From: Chitinophagales bacterium
GTDB lineage: Bacteria > Bacteroidota > Bacteroidia > Chitinophagales > LD1
Reading direction: 5' to 3'
Assembly: GCA_026129525.1 (NCBI GenBank)
Contig: JAHCHW010000004.1
Coordinates: 248,001-312,000, forward strand
Length of the DNA stretch: 64,000 nucleotides
Of this stretch, positions 20,251 to 29,804 are shown piece by piece. The notes beneath the pieces are model-generated. The model saw only the letters and a program-made list of their open reading frames with translations, was not told the DNA's origin and did not search any database. Position 1 is the first letter of the stretch, and every line of letters starts with the position of its first letter. The translations under genes were made by a program, and so were the position numbers.

Positions 20251-21354
20251 ATGAAACCATACAACTTTTACGCGGGGCCGGCTATACTGCCCGAAGAAGT
20301 ATTGCAAAAAGCGCAGGATGCCATTAAGAATTTTGCAGGAACCGGATTGAGTATTTTGGAAATTTCGCACCGCAGCAAAGAGTTTGTAAAAGTTATGGAC
20401 GAAGCCCGCGCTTTAGTAAAGGAACTTATGCAACTGAACGATGAACGCGAAGTATTGTTTATGCACGGAGGTGGGCTTTCGCAATTCCATACTGTTCCTA
20501 TGAATTTGCTGAACGAAGATGAAACGGCTTCGTATTTCGATACCGGCACTTGGGCGCATGGTGCTGTTGAAGAAGCAAAACTGTTTGGCAATGTACATAT
20601 TGCTTGCTCCTCGGCTGATAAAAACTACACCTACGTTCCGAAGTCTTTTTCTGTTGCGCCCAATTCAAAATATCTGCACATTACTACCAACAATACAATT
20701 TATGGCACTCAACTGAACCTCACCCCCAATCCCTCTCCTGTAGGAGAGGGGAGTAACTACTTCCAAGGGTTAACATGCCCGTTGGTTGCCGACATGAGCA
20801 GTGATATATTTTCGCGCGAGTTAGATTACAATCAATTCGATTTGATTTATGCGGCAGCGCAAAAAAATGCAGGTGCCGCAGGTGTAACCATTGTAGTGGT
20901 AAACAAGAATATACTCGGAACGGTAAAGCGCAAGATTCCGCGCATGTTAAATTATCGCTTGCATATAGAAAAGGAAAGCATGCTGAATACCCCTTCGGTG
21001 TTTGCTGTGTATGTATCCTACCTCACCTTACAATGGATAAAAAAAGAAGGCATAAAAAATATTGAAGTCCGCAACAAACGCAAAGCGGAAAAGTTGTACA
21101 ATGCCATTGATGCCTCCGCCCTTTTTGAAGGGACTGTTAACAAAGAAGACCGCTCGGTAATGAATGTATGCTTTCGTTTAAACGATACTGCCCTGGAAGA
21201 AAAATTTGTTGCTTTTTGTAAGGAAAGGAACATTGTCGGCATAAAAGGGCATCGCACGGTGGGCGGTTTTCGTGCTTCCATGTACAATGCTCTTCCGGAA
21301 GAAGCCGTAGATGTATTAGCTGAAGCAGTAAAAGAATTTGAACAAGCTTTTTAA
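20251..21354 (+). CDS. serC: Phosphoserine aminotransferase with an in-frame repeat insertion
   Basis: PLP enzyme of serine synthesis, 3-phosphohydroxypyruvate plus glutamate to phosphoserine. The start at 20251 gives MKPYNFYAGPAILPEE; an upstream in-frame ATG at 20221 adds ten unconserved residues. The PLP lysine is in AAQKNAGAAGV and HRTVGGFRASMYNA marks the C-terminal substrate site. Between NTIYGTQ and VADMSSDIF a stretch containing LTPNPSPVGEGS (about residues 156-169) replaces a shorter family loop. It is encoded by a palindromic Bacteroidota intergenic repeat. The insertion is in frame and lies in a loop before the catalytic segment, so the enzyme may still work. Confidence 0.94.
   Translation: MKPYNFYAGPAILPEEVLQKAQDAIKNFAGTGLSILEISHRSKEFVKVMDEARALVKELMQLNDEREVLFMHGGGLSQFHTVPMNLLNEDETASYFDTGTWAHGAVEEAKLFGNVHIACSSADKNYTYVPKSFSVAPNSKYLHITTNNTIYGTQLNLTPNPSPVGEGSNYFQGLTCPLVADMSSDIFSRELDYNQFDLIYAAAQKNAGAAGVTIVVVNKNILGTVKRKIPRMLNYRLHIEKESMLNTPSVFAVYVSYLTLQWIKKEGIKNIEVRNKRKAEKLYNAIDASALFEGTVNKEDRSVMNVCFRLNDTALEEKFVAFCKERNIVGIKGHRTVGGFRASMYNALPEEAVDVLAEAVKEFEQAF
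20716..20757. repeat. Palindromic LTPNPSP-type repeat inserted in serC
   Basis: The DNA reads acctcacccccaat, then CCCTCTCC tgta GGAGAGGG (20731-20750), an 8-bp perfect inverted repeat that extends to 9 bp. This is a recognisable member of the common Bacteroidota intergenic repeat that encodes LTPNPSP when translated. Here it lies inside an enzyme gene. Confidence 0.85.
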
Positions 21355-21363
21355 TCTCCAAAG

Positions 21364-22050
21364 ATGTTATATAGCATAAATATGTATCGCCATCTTATTG
21401 CATTTTTAGTTGTACTCGCTACGCTGATAGTAATAAGCGGCTGTAACGTCCGTAACATAGCCCGCAGAATTTATGCCACGCATATCCCCAATGCGCCATA
21501 CGATGCGGTAATTATTCCGGGAATGCCTTATGACAGCGCCACACAACAGAAGAAAGGGTTTAATGCACGCATAGTTTGGGCAAAAAAGTTGTTTGACGGT
21601 GGCGTAGTAAAGAATATCATTTTTTCAGGAGCAGCTTGTTACACACCTTTTGTAGAAGCCGAAGTAATGAAATTGATTGCCATTGAAATGGGGATTCCTA
21701 AAGAGCACTTGTTTACAGAACCCAAGGCCGAACACAGCAAAGAGAATGTGTATTTCGGCTGGTTACTGGCGCAGCAACTCGGGTTTAAGAAGGTAGCACT
21801 GGCTTCCGACCCGTATCAATCTTTCTTTCTGGAGGGTTTTATTCAAGCCAATGTGCCGCAAATGGGTATTATTCCTATTGATGTGGACTCGCTGAAAAAA
21901 TATTACATCCCCTTGCCTAAAGTAGATTTAACTTCTGCTTATGTACATGATTTTGTTCCGCTCAACAAACGCGAAAGTTTCTGGACACGCGTAAAACATA
22001 CCAACCACAACAATCTGCCCGAAGCAATTCCCGAAGAGTATTTGAAATGA
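21364..22050 (+). CDS. DUF218 (YdcF/SanA-like) envelope protein
   Basis: A 228-residue protein with an N-terminal hydrophobic anchor ending in LIVISGC, a plausible lipobox. The DUF218 fold follows: PYDAVIIPGMPY, then GVVKNIIFSGAA, EAEVMKLIAIEMGIPKEHLF and ALASDPYQSFFL. Conserved Glu and acidic residues at expected sites are present. Related proteins affect envelope integrity and vancomycin resistance, but no enzyme activity is assigned. An alternative start is the ATG at 21382. It lies 9 bp after serC and converges with the Wzy-like gene. Confidence 0.85.
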   Translation: MLYSINMYRHLIAFLVVLATLIVISGCNVRNIARRIYATHIPNAPYDAVIIPGMPYDSATQQKKGFNARIVWAKKLFDGGVVKNIIFSGAACYTPFVEAEVMKLIAIEMGIPKEHLFTEPKAEHSKENVYFGWLLAQQLGFKKVALASDPYQSFFLEGFIQANVPQMGIIPIDVDSLKKYYIPLPKVDLTSAYVHDFVPLNKRESFWTRVKHTNHNNLPEAIPEEYLK

Positions 22051-22067
22051 TTGCCGAAAACACAGCG

Positions 22068-23399
22068 TTATTTCACTACAATTTTTTGAGCGGCAGACCT
22101 GGTAAGGTGGTAATTGATAATAATGAATGTACATGCAAAAAACGGGAGTATTGGAATTTTATAGCGCACCAATGCACCATAGTTAAAACTTGTAAGCCCG
22201 ATAGCAACAGATAGAATAAGAACAAATGGAATGCAAAACATCAGGATATGTTCTCTTATCAACACGCCAAAAAGGGCATACACTTTTCGGTTAAAAAACA
22301 CCTTTGTAGTAAATAGGTATAAAAATATAATGCTCTCAATCCCCGATAGTAACATAACAATGTTCCGTATCTCCCAAACAAACGGGCCGAAAAGTGTAAT
22401 CACCATTGCTTTAGGCGCTTGGCTTAAAACTCCCGAAACGCTGGTAATATCACCTTCAATAGAATAAGTAGAGCCGCCTTGTGTGGTGTGCCAGCTTCGG
22501 AACCCTTCGGCTTTTTGCTCCAACGATTCCAAATTATACGATTGAACCGTAGAGCCAAGGTTTTGCACCATTAGGTATGATCCGGCTAATCCACCCAGCA
22601 CAAAAATTGGACCTATCAAAAAGCGCATTAAAGAGTTTTGAATAGCTGAACGATAGTAAATAGCCGCCATCAAAACGCAGCAGGGTAATATGGTTAAAAG
22701 AATAAACCCCCGAATGAGAGACATTATGTACCCGATAGCAAGGAGAATAATTACATGCCTTAAAGCATTCTTTTTGAAAATAAATGCAGTGTAGAAGCTG
22801 TAGAAAAACTGCATAATGCACGAAAACATAACAACATCTTTACCGTAACCCGAACCCCAAAAAATAACAGAGGGAATCATCAAAAAAGCAAATGCCAATT
22901 GTTTATGCAAACTTGGATAAACAGACGTAATCAATTGAAACGCCTTCCACTGAAATGAATAAGAAATGTAAGAAAACACAACACAAAGAGCAATGTAAGA
23001 GTTGAATGTAAACAGGTTAACTATTGCTCCTATCTTTATGGTAGTTAATGCCGCAGAGCCTTTAGTAATGTAACCAACTCCCTGCTTTTTTGCTTCGGTT
23101 ATGCACTCCCACGGATAAAAATCCTGCGAAAATATAAACTCAAAAAAACGGGAAGGATTTGTAAAGGCGAACTTGTAAAGGGGGCTTGTTGCGTAAAAGA
23201 AATTAGTACTATCGCCCCCTTTGTAATAGAAAAGGTAAATAGCTACAAATCCGAACATACCTACCAGTTTGTAGCGAAAGCCTTTCAGATAATAAAGTGT
23301 GTATAAACGATTGTTGCTGTACTTTGCCGCATTACGCGATGCGAGCGTATAAAAAATAAGCGCGTAAACTATACCAAGAAACCAGTCGAGCGGGTTCAT
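22068..23399 (-). CDS. Polytopic membrane protein, Wzy/polymerase-like
   Basis: A 443-residue protein with about ten to twelve transmembrane segments and a large soluble loop around residues 285-330 (QNLGSTVQSYNLESLEQKAE). No short catalytic motif is evident, as expected for Wzy-type O-antigen or exopolysaccharide polymerases. Location next to asparagine synthetase, a GT4 glycosyltransferase, Wza- and Wzc-like genes supports a role in polymerisation of the surface polysaccharide. It is divergent from asnB, 42 bp apart. Flippase or other membrane-enzyme functions are not excluded. Confidence 0.7.
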   Translation of the reverse strand: MNPLDWFLGIVYALIFYTLASRNAAKYSNNRLYTLYYLKGFRYKLVGMFGFVAIYLFYYKGGDSTNFFYATSPLYKFAFTNPSRFFEFIFSQDFYPWECITEAKKQGVGYITKGSAALTTIKIGAIVNLFTFNSYIALCVVFSYISYSFQWKAFQLITSVYPSLHKQLAFAFLMIPSVIFWGSGYGKDVVMFSCIMQFFYSFYTAFIFKKNALRHVIILLAIGYIMSLIRGFILLTILPCCVLMAAIYYRSAIQNSLMRFLIGPIFVLGGLAGSYLMVQNLGSTVQSYNLESLEQKAEGFRSWHTTQGGSTYSIEGDITSVSGVLSQAPKAMVITLFGPFVWEIRNIVMLLSGIESIIFLYLFTTKVFFNRKVYALFGVLIREHILMFCIPFVLILSVAIGLTSFNYGALVRYKIPILPFFACTFIIINYHLTRSAAQKIVVK

Positions 23400-23409
23400 A
23401 ACCTCCGTC

Positions 23410-23417
23410 CGAAATTA
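23410..23417 (-). promoter_or_regulatory. Candidate -7 element (TAATTTCG) for the Wzy-like gene
   Basis: On the minus strand TAATTTCG lies 10 nt before the start codon at 23399 in the 42-bp divergent region with asnB. It fits the TAnnTTTG pattern with one C. No -33 motif is clear. Confidence 0.35.
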
Positions 23418-23441
23418 GCCGAATATTTCATCTTTGCCGGT

Positions 23442-25346
23442 ATGTGCGGTATTGCAGGATACTTTTCAAGGGAAACAAATGTATTGTTGAATTCAGCTTT
23501 GCAAAAAGCCGCTTACAGCCTTTCTAAACGGGGGCCTGATTGCCAGCAACAAGAAGTTCTCAGTCCGCATGTGGGGTTTGCCCATGCCCGACTTTCTATT
23601 ATAGATACTTCCGTTGTTGCCAATCAACCTATGGTTGACGCTTCGGGCAGATATACTATTGTTTTTAATGGGGAAATATTCAATTACAGAGAACTTCAGC
23701 AACAGTATTTGCAAAATGTACAACTCAAGTCGCATTCCGACACAGAAGTGCTGCTATACCTTTTTGCCAAATTGGGAAAAGGTTGCGTGAATCTTTTAAA
23801 CGGCTTTTTTGCTTTTGCCATTTACGATAAACACACAGAAGAAATTTTCCTTGCCCGTGATAGATACGGCATAAAACCATTGCACGTTTATAGCCACAAC
23901 GGACTAATTGTATTTGCCAGCGAAATGAAGGCTATTCTTCAATTTCCGGTTAAGCGCGAAATTGATTTTAGCACATTACTTCTCTATCTTCAACTAAATT
24001 ACATTCCCGATGAACAATCCATGCTTAGACACATTAAACGTGTAAAGCCCGGACATTACACGGTGATTGATAAAGAGGGAAATGTTTCCGAAGGCGCATA
24101 TTACAGCGTTCCTTATCAACCGGGCAATGTAGTTTCTGATACAACCGTAAATTACAATGAAGCTCAAGTTCAACTGCGAAATCTCATAGAAAAGGCGGTT
24201 GAAAGACGACTTGTAAGCGATGTGCCTTTGGGCACTTTTTTAAGCGGTGGAATTGATTCGTCCATTATTACTGCTTGCGCTGCAAAGCATGTAAGCAATC
24301 TAAGCACCTTCAGCATAGGATATACGGATGAACCATACTTTGACGAAACCTCCTACGCCAATTTAGTTGCAAAAAAGTTTGGCACCACTCATACAGTATT
24401 CTCCGTTTCGAATGCCGAAATGTTTGAGAATATTTTTGAAATTCTGAATACCGTTGATGAGCCTTTTGCCGATTCTTCTTCTATAGCCGTTTACATTTTA
24501 TGTAAAAAAACACGGCAGCAGGTAACTGTTGCACTGTCGGGCGATGGGGGCGATGAATTATTTGCAGGCTACAACAAGCACCGTGCAGAGTTAATGGCGC
24601 GCAACAATTCTCCATTTAACCTACTTGCAAAAACGCTGCACCCTGCATTTTCGCTACTTCCAAAATCGCGGCATTCATCTATTTTGAATAAACTGCGGCA
24701 GGCAGAGCGCTATGGAAAGGGGCTGTTGCTGAATTATGCCGACCGTTACTGGCAGTGGTGTTCCTTTCAATCTGCCGCAGAAGCAAGTTCATTACTAAAA
24801 GCAACCAACCAATTATTGCTTGCAGAAGCAGAACAGCGTGCAAACGAGATTAAAAAGTCTATAACCACTTCCGGAGATTTGAACGATGTATTATATGCCG
24901 ACACTAAAATGGTATTGCCCGGAGATATGCTTACTAAAGTTGACTTAATGAGCATGGCAAACAGTTTGGAAGTACGTGTGCCATTGCTGGACTACACCAT
25001 TGTTGATTTCGCGTTTACCTTACCTGTTTCATTTAAAATACAAGGGAATAACAGCAAGCGAATTTTAAAAGATGCTTTCAGAGATGAGCTACCCCCCGAA
25101 TTATTCATAAGGCCTAAGCACGGTTTTGAAGTGCCTTTGTTGAAATGGCTTAGGACCGATTTACGGCATACAATTGAAAACGATTTACTCTCGCATAATT
25201 TTATTGAACAGCAGGGCATATTCAATGCCGCTGCCATTGCACAGTTAAAGAGCCGCTTGTTTAGCAACAATCCGGGCGATTCGCATGCCACAGTTTGGGC
25301 ACTTACCGTATTTCAATATTGGTACAAACGCTATTTTCTAAGCTAA
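23442..25346 (+). CDS. asnB: Asparagine synthase (glutamine-hydrolysing) family protein
   Basis: A 634-residue two-domain amidotransferase. The N-terminal glutaminase begins with the catalytic Cys2 (MCGIAGYF). The synthetase domain has the pyrophosphate loop FLSGGIDSSI, SGDGGDELFAGY, and MLTKVDLMSMANSLEVRVPLLD (shown as KVDLMSMANSLEVR). In exopolysaccharide clusters such AsnB paralogues often amidate sugars or transfer nitrogen to a precursor, so the acceptor may not be aspartate. It opens the forward strand of the cluster. Confidence 0.92.
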   Translation: MCGIAGYFSRETNVLLNSALQKAAYSLSKRGPDCQQQEVLSPHVGFAHARLSIIDTSVVANQPMVDASGRYTIVFNGEIFNYRELQQQYLQNVQLKSHSDTEVLLYLFAKLGKGCVNLLNGFFAFAIYDKHTEEIFLARDRYGIKPLHVYSHNGLIVFASEMKAILQFPVKREIDFSTLLLYLQLNYIPDEQSMLRHIKRVKPGHYTVIDKEGNVSEGAYYSVPYQPGNVVSDTTVNYNEAQVQLRNLIEKAVERRLVSDVPLGTFLSGGIDSSIITACAAKHVSNLSTFSIGYTDEPYFDETSYANLVAKKFGTTHTVFSVSNAEMFENIFEILNTVDEPFADSSSIAVYILCKKTRQQVTVALSGDGGDELFAGYNKHRAELMARNNSPFNLLAKTLHPAFSLLPKSRHSSILNKLRQAERYGKGLLLNYADRYWQWCSFQSAAEASSLLKATNQLLLAEAEQRANEIKKSITTSGDLNDVLYADTKMVLPGDMLTKVDLMSMANSLEVRVPLLDYTIVDFAFTLPVSFKIQGNNSKRILKDAFRDELPPELFIRPKHGFEVPLLKWLRTDLRHTIENDLLSHNFIEQQGIFNAAAIAQLKSRLFSNNPGDSHATVWALTVFQYWYKRYFLS

Positions 25347-25357
25347 CTTTCAGCCAC

Positions 25358-26539
25358 ATGCCCAAGGTATTAAGAATTATAAACAGGTTGAATTTAGGCG
25401 GACCCACTTACAATGCCGCGTACCTCACAAAATACTTAGAGCCTGAATTTGAAACATTGCTGGTATCGGGCATGAAAGATGAGAACGAAGAAAGCTCAGA
25501 GTTTATAGTTCGTAACCTTGATTTACATCCGTTGTATATTCCTGAAATGTACCGGGAGTTAAATCCCTTTAAAGATTATAAATCGTATTACCGGCTGCGT
25601 AAAATAATTGAAGAGTTTAAACCGGATATTGTTCATACGCATGCAGCCAAAGCCGGGGCAGTAGGCAGGTTAGCTGCCATACACAGCGGGGTAAAAGTTA
25701 TTGTGCATACTTTTCACGGGCATGTTTTTCATTCTTATTTCAACCCTGTTAAAACCAGAATGTTTTTGGGAATAGAGCGCTATTTGGCAAAACGCACAAC
25801 ACGAATTATTGCCATCAGCAGCCTTCAGTTAAATGAATTGGTTAACGTTTACAGCATAGCACCAGCTAACAAGTTTTCCGTAGTACCATTGGGTTTTGAC
25901 CTTGACAAATTTGAAACTAATCAAGAGTCAAAACGAAAAGAGTTTAGAGCAAAATACAACTTAGATGATGACGAAATAGCTATTGGAATTGTGGGAAGGT
26001 TAGTGCCTGTAAAAAACCACGATCTTTTTTTGAAAGCGCTTAAAATAGTTTCTCAAAAAACTACAAAAAAAATAAGAGCATTCATAATTGGTGATGGCGA
26101 ACAAAGACAGCAAGTTGAACAAACTGCAGCCAAACTGGGTTTATCGTTTGACAACAACAATTTACAGGCAAAAAATATTCTAACATTCACAAGTTGGATA
26201 AAGGATATTGACGTTTCGAATGCCGGTATGGACATTTTGGCGCTAACCTCCTTTAACGAAGGTACCCCGGTAAGTTTAATCGAAGCCCAGGCATCATCGC
26301 TGCCGATAGTATCTACCGATGTAGGAGGAATAAGAGATATAGTAATTGATGGGGAAACAGCTTTACTGTCGCCTTCAAATAACGAAGAGGAGTTTGCGGC
26401 AAATTTGTTGTTGCTGGTTGAGAACGATGAGATAAGACAACAAATGTCGTTTAAAGGTGCCGGACATGTAAAAAGCCGTTTCAGCTACCAACGGTTGTGT
26501 GCAGATATGAGTGCAACTTACCAAACCCTGTTAGCCTGA
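25358..26539 (+). CDS. Glycosyltransferase family 4
   Basis: A 393-residue GT-B glycosyltransferase. The N-terminal domain begins RIINRLNLGGPTYNAAYL with the acceptor-side HTHAAKAG motif. The C-terminal nucleotide-sugar domain contains GIVGRLVPVKNHDLFLKA, then LTSFNEGTPVSLIEA, the conserved EX7E signature (from the Glu before GTP to the later Glu), and STDVGGIRDIV. It starts at the ATG at 25358, just after the asnB stop. It is expected to add a sugar to the undecaprenyl-linked repeat unit at the cytoplasmic face. The donor sugar is not predictable. Confidence 0.92.
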   Translation: MPKVLRIINRLNLGGPTYNAAYLTKYLEPEFETLLVSGMKDENEESSEFIVRNLDLHPLYIPEMYRELNPFKDYKSYYRLRKIIEEFKPDIVHTHAAKAGAVGRLAAIHSGVKVIVHTFHGHVFHSYFNPVKTRMFLGIERYLAKRTTRIIAISSLQLNELVNVYSIAPANKFSVVPLGFDLDKFETNQESKRKEFRAKYNLDDDEIAIGIVGRLVPVKNHDLFLKALKIVSQKTTKKIRAFIIGDGEQRQQVEQTAAKLGLSFDNNNLQAKNILTFTSWIKDIDVSNAGMDILALTSFNEGTPVSLIEAQASSLPIVSTDVGGIRDIVIDGETALLSPSNNEEEFAANLLLLVENDEIRQQMSFKGAGHVKSRFSYQRLCADMSATYQTLLA

Positions 26540-26583
26540 CATTTATAGCCTACATGCTTTTTGTTACATTTGCCTGTAACAGA

Positions 26584-27357
26584 ATGAAAACCCGTAACAT
26601 ACCGGTATTAGCCGTTTTGGCGGCAATAATCACCCTACTGCCTTCCTGTCGTGTTTTGTATCCCAATTTGATGTTTCGCCAAAAGGATTATCAATACTTT
26701 GATTTGGCACAGAAAGAGTTGGGGGAATATTTGATTCAACCGGGCGATCAGTTTACCCTGCGTGTTTTTGCCAGAGATGGATTTAAATTGATTGACGTTA
26801 TTGAAACTGAAGGTCAAGGCGGTTTAATAAATCAAAACAGACAAGGCTTTTTGTACACGGTGGACAATGAAGGTTTTGTACGATTACCCGTTTTAGGTGA
26901 GTTTTTTGTAACCGGATTTACCGAAAGAACACTGGAAAGAACATTGGAAGAAAAGTATGCAGGATTGTTTGTTGATCCTTGGGTTAACCTGCGTGTGAGC
27001 AACAGAAGAGCGTTCGTTTTTACGGATGGAAGTGCCAGTATTGTGCAACTAAATGAATACCCTATAACTATTATTGAGTTGCTGGCGCGTTCAGGCGGGC
27101 TTGACACTCGCGCCAAAGCCTACAAAATAAAAGTCATTCGGGGCGATATTAAAAACCCTCAAGTGTATTTGGTTGATCTTTCAACCATAGAAGGAATTCG
27201 AAAGGCGGATTTATCAGTACAGCCAAACGATATTGTAGTTATAGAAAGAAGGCGTGCGTATGTTACCGATGTGCTTCGGGAAATTACGCCATATACCGGA
27301 GCTATTACCACCATTGCCACATTAGTAATTCTTTTCAGATCAAGATTTGGACAATAA
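26584..27357 (+). CDS. Polysaccharide export lipoprotein (Wza/BexD-like)
   Basis: A 257-residue outer-membrane auxiliary protein. The start at 26584 gives a signal peptide ending in the lipobox ITLLPSC. The polysaccharide-export domain begins near YLIQPGDQFTLRVFARD, followed by an SLBB-like region (about 150-210). A C-terminal hydrophobic segment (GAITTIATLVILF) acts as the outer-membrane helix of Wza-like pores. It overlaps the Wzc-like frame by 11 bp. An alternative upstream ATG at 26554 would lengthen the N terminus. Confidence 0.9.
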   Translation: MKTRNIPVLAVLAAIITLLPSCRVLYPNLMFRQKDYQYFDLAQKELGEYLIQPGDQFTLRVFARDGFKLIDVIETEGQGGLINQNRQGFLYTVDNEGFVRLPVLGEFFVTGFTERTLERTLEEKYAGLFVDPWVNLRVSNRRAFVFTDGSASIVQLNEYPITIIELLARSGGLDTRAKAYKIKVIRGDIKNPQVYLVDLSTIEGIRKADLSVQPNDIVVIERRRAYVTDVLREITPYTGAITTIATLVILFRSRFGQ

Positions 27358-29803
27358 CAGCCCCATAGACCAACCTGCCGACCAGTCATCGTTCAACCCG
27401 ATTGATGATTTCAATCCCGGTTTGCTCATTTATATTTTGGGCAAATCTGTAGTTTGGATAATTCTGTTTTTAATTTTAACGGTTACCGTTTCGCTGCTGT
27501 ACTTACGGTACGCTCCACGTTTGTATCAATCCTCAACAACATTGATGCTGAAGCTCGAAAAAACTACCGAATTGTTGGGGGTGCAAAAGTTGGTTACCGA
27601 TGATATGTCTGAAGTAAGTAAGGAAATTCGTCTTATTCAGTCGAAAGATTTTATTGAACGCGCAGTAAATAATTTACCACTGCAAATAGGCTATTTTAAA
27701 GAGGGGAAAACCAAATTTATCTTCAGCGAATTATATACCTCCTCCCCGTTTACCGTTGACATTAAAGTGCTTCAGCCCGAAATTTACGGTTTGCCGGTAT
27801 ATGTAAAATTATTGAGCCCTTCAAAAGTGTACTACAGTTTTAATGTAAACGGTAAGGATTTTGAAACTACCAAACCAATTTCGCAGCAATACAAAAACCC
27901 CTATTTCGAAGCCACTATTACTGTTAACCCCAAAATAACCTCCGAGCAACTTTCAGAGATTTATTATTTCAAAATTTTAAACCGTGCCGATGTTATAAAA
28001 GAGGTTATTCAAAACTTAGAAGTAAAGCCCGTAGATGCTAAAACCAAAACTATAGAACTGCTTTATACCGACCGGAATCCGGTACGGGGTAAAGATGTTT
28101 TAGACGCTATTTCTAAAGAGTTTATTTTATATGACATTGAAAGAAAGAAAGAAAGCTTTGCCAACATTCTGAAGTTTCTTGAAGAACAGATTGACACGTT
28201 TGGACTGGCATTCGATAGTTATCAGGATTCCGTTACACAATTGAAAATACAAGAAGGCTACCTTGGAAAAGGGGACGAATATCTTGCGCGTTTACGCGAA
28301 ACGACAACGGAGTATGAACAAATGTTTGAATCCTACATACATGACATTAGCATTATGCAGGATTTTAGGAATCATTTGCTGGAAAACAAAAAATTTACAA
28401 CGCTGCCGAGTTTGCAGTTTAAAATTGCCAAGAACAACTTCGATACCCACATTCAAAAAATAAACTCCCTTCAAGAAAGCAGAAACAAACTAATTCTGGA
28501 AGCAACACCCATGCATCCGCAGGTAAGGATGATAGATAAACAAATTGAGGAGGCCAAGGCTTCGTTAAACGCAGATTTATCGAACGAATTGGATGGATTG
28601 AATGCTTCGTATGAACGAGCCAGAGAAAGCTACCGAAACTTTATTTATGAACTGATGAAGGTTCCTGAGCTAAAAAACAAGTTTATTCGGCTCGATAAAA
28701 TGGCTGAAATACGCAATGATTTTTTGTTGAATTTGCACACGCAAAAATCGAATTACCTCATTGCTACGGCAGGGATAGTTTCAGATTACATGATTCTGAA
28801 AAAGCCAACCATACCAACCGAACCTATTTCGCCACAAGAAACATTGATAAAAATTGGCGGAGTAGTGGTGGGGCTGCTGTTGGGGCTGTTATTGGTTGTA
28901 ATACAGTATTTGCTGCATAATAGCATTACCTCTATTGATGATGTTGCCCGCAAAACCAAAGTGCCGATATTAGGGGTTGTGCCCAGGCACAAAGAAGATC
29001 TTGAGCGCTCTCAAATTGTAGTTACGCAAGACCCTAAATCAACCATAACAGAAGCATTTCGAGGCATAAGAGCAAACCTGCAGTTTATCTCAGGGAACAA
29101 TCCTCAAGCCAAGATTCTTTCAACCACATCAACTATTCCGGGAGAAGGCAAAACATTTGTTTCGCTCAATATTGCTGCCATACTTAGTTTGATGAACAAA
29201 CGGGTGATTATTCTCGACTTTGATATGCGTAAGCCGCGCCTGGACAAAATTTTCAATGTAGAAAGCTATAAGGGGGTAAGCACTATATTAAGCGGGCAAA
29301 CACCTTACAAAGAATGTGTTTTTGATTCGGGAGTTCCCAATCTTGACTTTATTACTTCGGGACCTATACCCCCCAATCCTTCGGAACTCATTTTGTTACC
29401 CACCTTAAATCAGTTGCTAAACGAATTGAAGCAAGAATACGAATACATAGTAATTGACACCCCTCCTATAGGTTTGGTAACTGATGCCATAGAGATTTTA
29501 AAAATTTCTGATTGCCCTATTTATGTGCTACGCGCAGCCTACTCCAACAGGGCATTCGTTAACAACGTAAATAAAATTGTTCAGGATAACCGAATTAAAC
29601 ATCTCTCGGTGGTGTTAAACGACTACGGGCGCGGAGCATCAGGCTATGGCGGTTATTATGGCTACAACTATGGCTATAGTTATGGCTACGGATATGGTTA
29701 CGGTTACGGTTACGGAGGCGAAAAATATGGTGAAGGATATTATACCACTACAAGCGAATCGAAAAAGCCATCGCTTTTAGCACGAATTTTAAAAAACGTA
29801 TAA
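27347..29803 (+). CDS. Wzc-like polysaccharide copolymerase / tyrosine autokinase
   Basis: An 818-residue inner-membrane protein. A transmembrane helix near residues 27-52 and a second near 499-523 flank a periplasmic Wzz/coiled-coil domain. The cytoplasmic BY-kinase has Walker A TIPGEGKT (about 595-602), Walker A' ILDFDMRKPRLD, and Walker B VIDTPPIGLVTDA. The tail (about 765-795) is a run of Gly-Tyr units holding many tyrosines, the autophosphorylation cluster that regulates export. Translation is inferred to start at TTG 27347, overlapping the Wza-like gene. It works with that protein to control chain length and export. Confidence 0.92.
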   Translation: MDNNSPIDQPADQSSFNPIDDFNPGLLIYILGKSVVWIILFLILTVTVSLLYLRYAPRLYQSSTTLMLKLEKTTELLGVQKLVTDDMSEVSKEIRLIQSKDFIERAVNNLPLQIGYFKEGKTKFIFSELYTSSPFTVDIKVLQPEIYGLPVYVKLLSPSKVYYSFNVNGKDFETTKPISQQYKNPYFEATITVNPKITSEQLSEIYYFKILNRADVIKEVIQNLEVKPVDAKTKTIELLYTDRNPVRGKDVLDAISKEFILYDIERKKESFANILKFLEEQIDTFGLAFDSYQDSVTQLKIQEGYLGKGDEYLARLRETTTEYEQMFESYIHDISIMQDFRNHLLENKKFTTLPSLQFKIAKNNFDTHIQKINSLQESRNKLILEATPMHPQVRMIDKQIEEAKASLNADLSNELDGLNASYERARESYRNFIYELMKVPELKNKFIRLDKMAEIRNDFLLNLHTQKSNYLIATAGIVSDYMILKKPTIPTEPISPQETLIKIGGVVVGLLLGLLLVVIQYLLHNSITSIDDVARKTKVPILGVVPRHKEDLERSQIVVTQDPKSTITEAFRGIRANLQFISGNNPQAKILSTTSTIPGEGKTFVSLNIAAILSLMNKRVIILDFDMRKPRLDKIFNVESYKGVSTILSGQTPYKECVFDSGVPNLDFITSGPIPPNPSELILLPTLNQLLNELKQEYEYIVIDTPPIGLVTDAIEILKISDCPIYVLRAAYSNRAFVNNVNKIVQDNRIKHLSVVLNDYGRGASGYGGYYGYNYGYSYGYGYGYGYGYGGEKYGEGYYTTTSESKKPSLLARILKNV

Positions 29804-29804
29804 T

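Noticed and set aside
20251-21354. serC as a broken gene
   Set aside because: The inserted repeat keeps the frame and both flanking conserved blocks are intact, so no pseudogene call is made.
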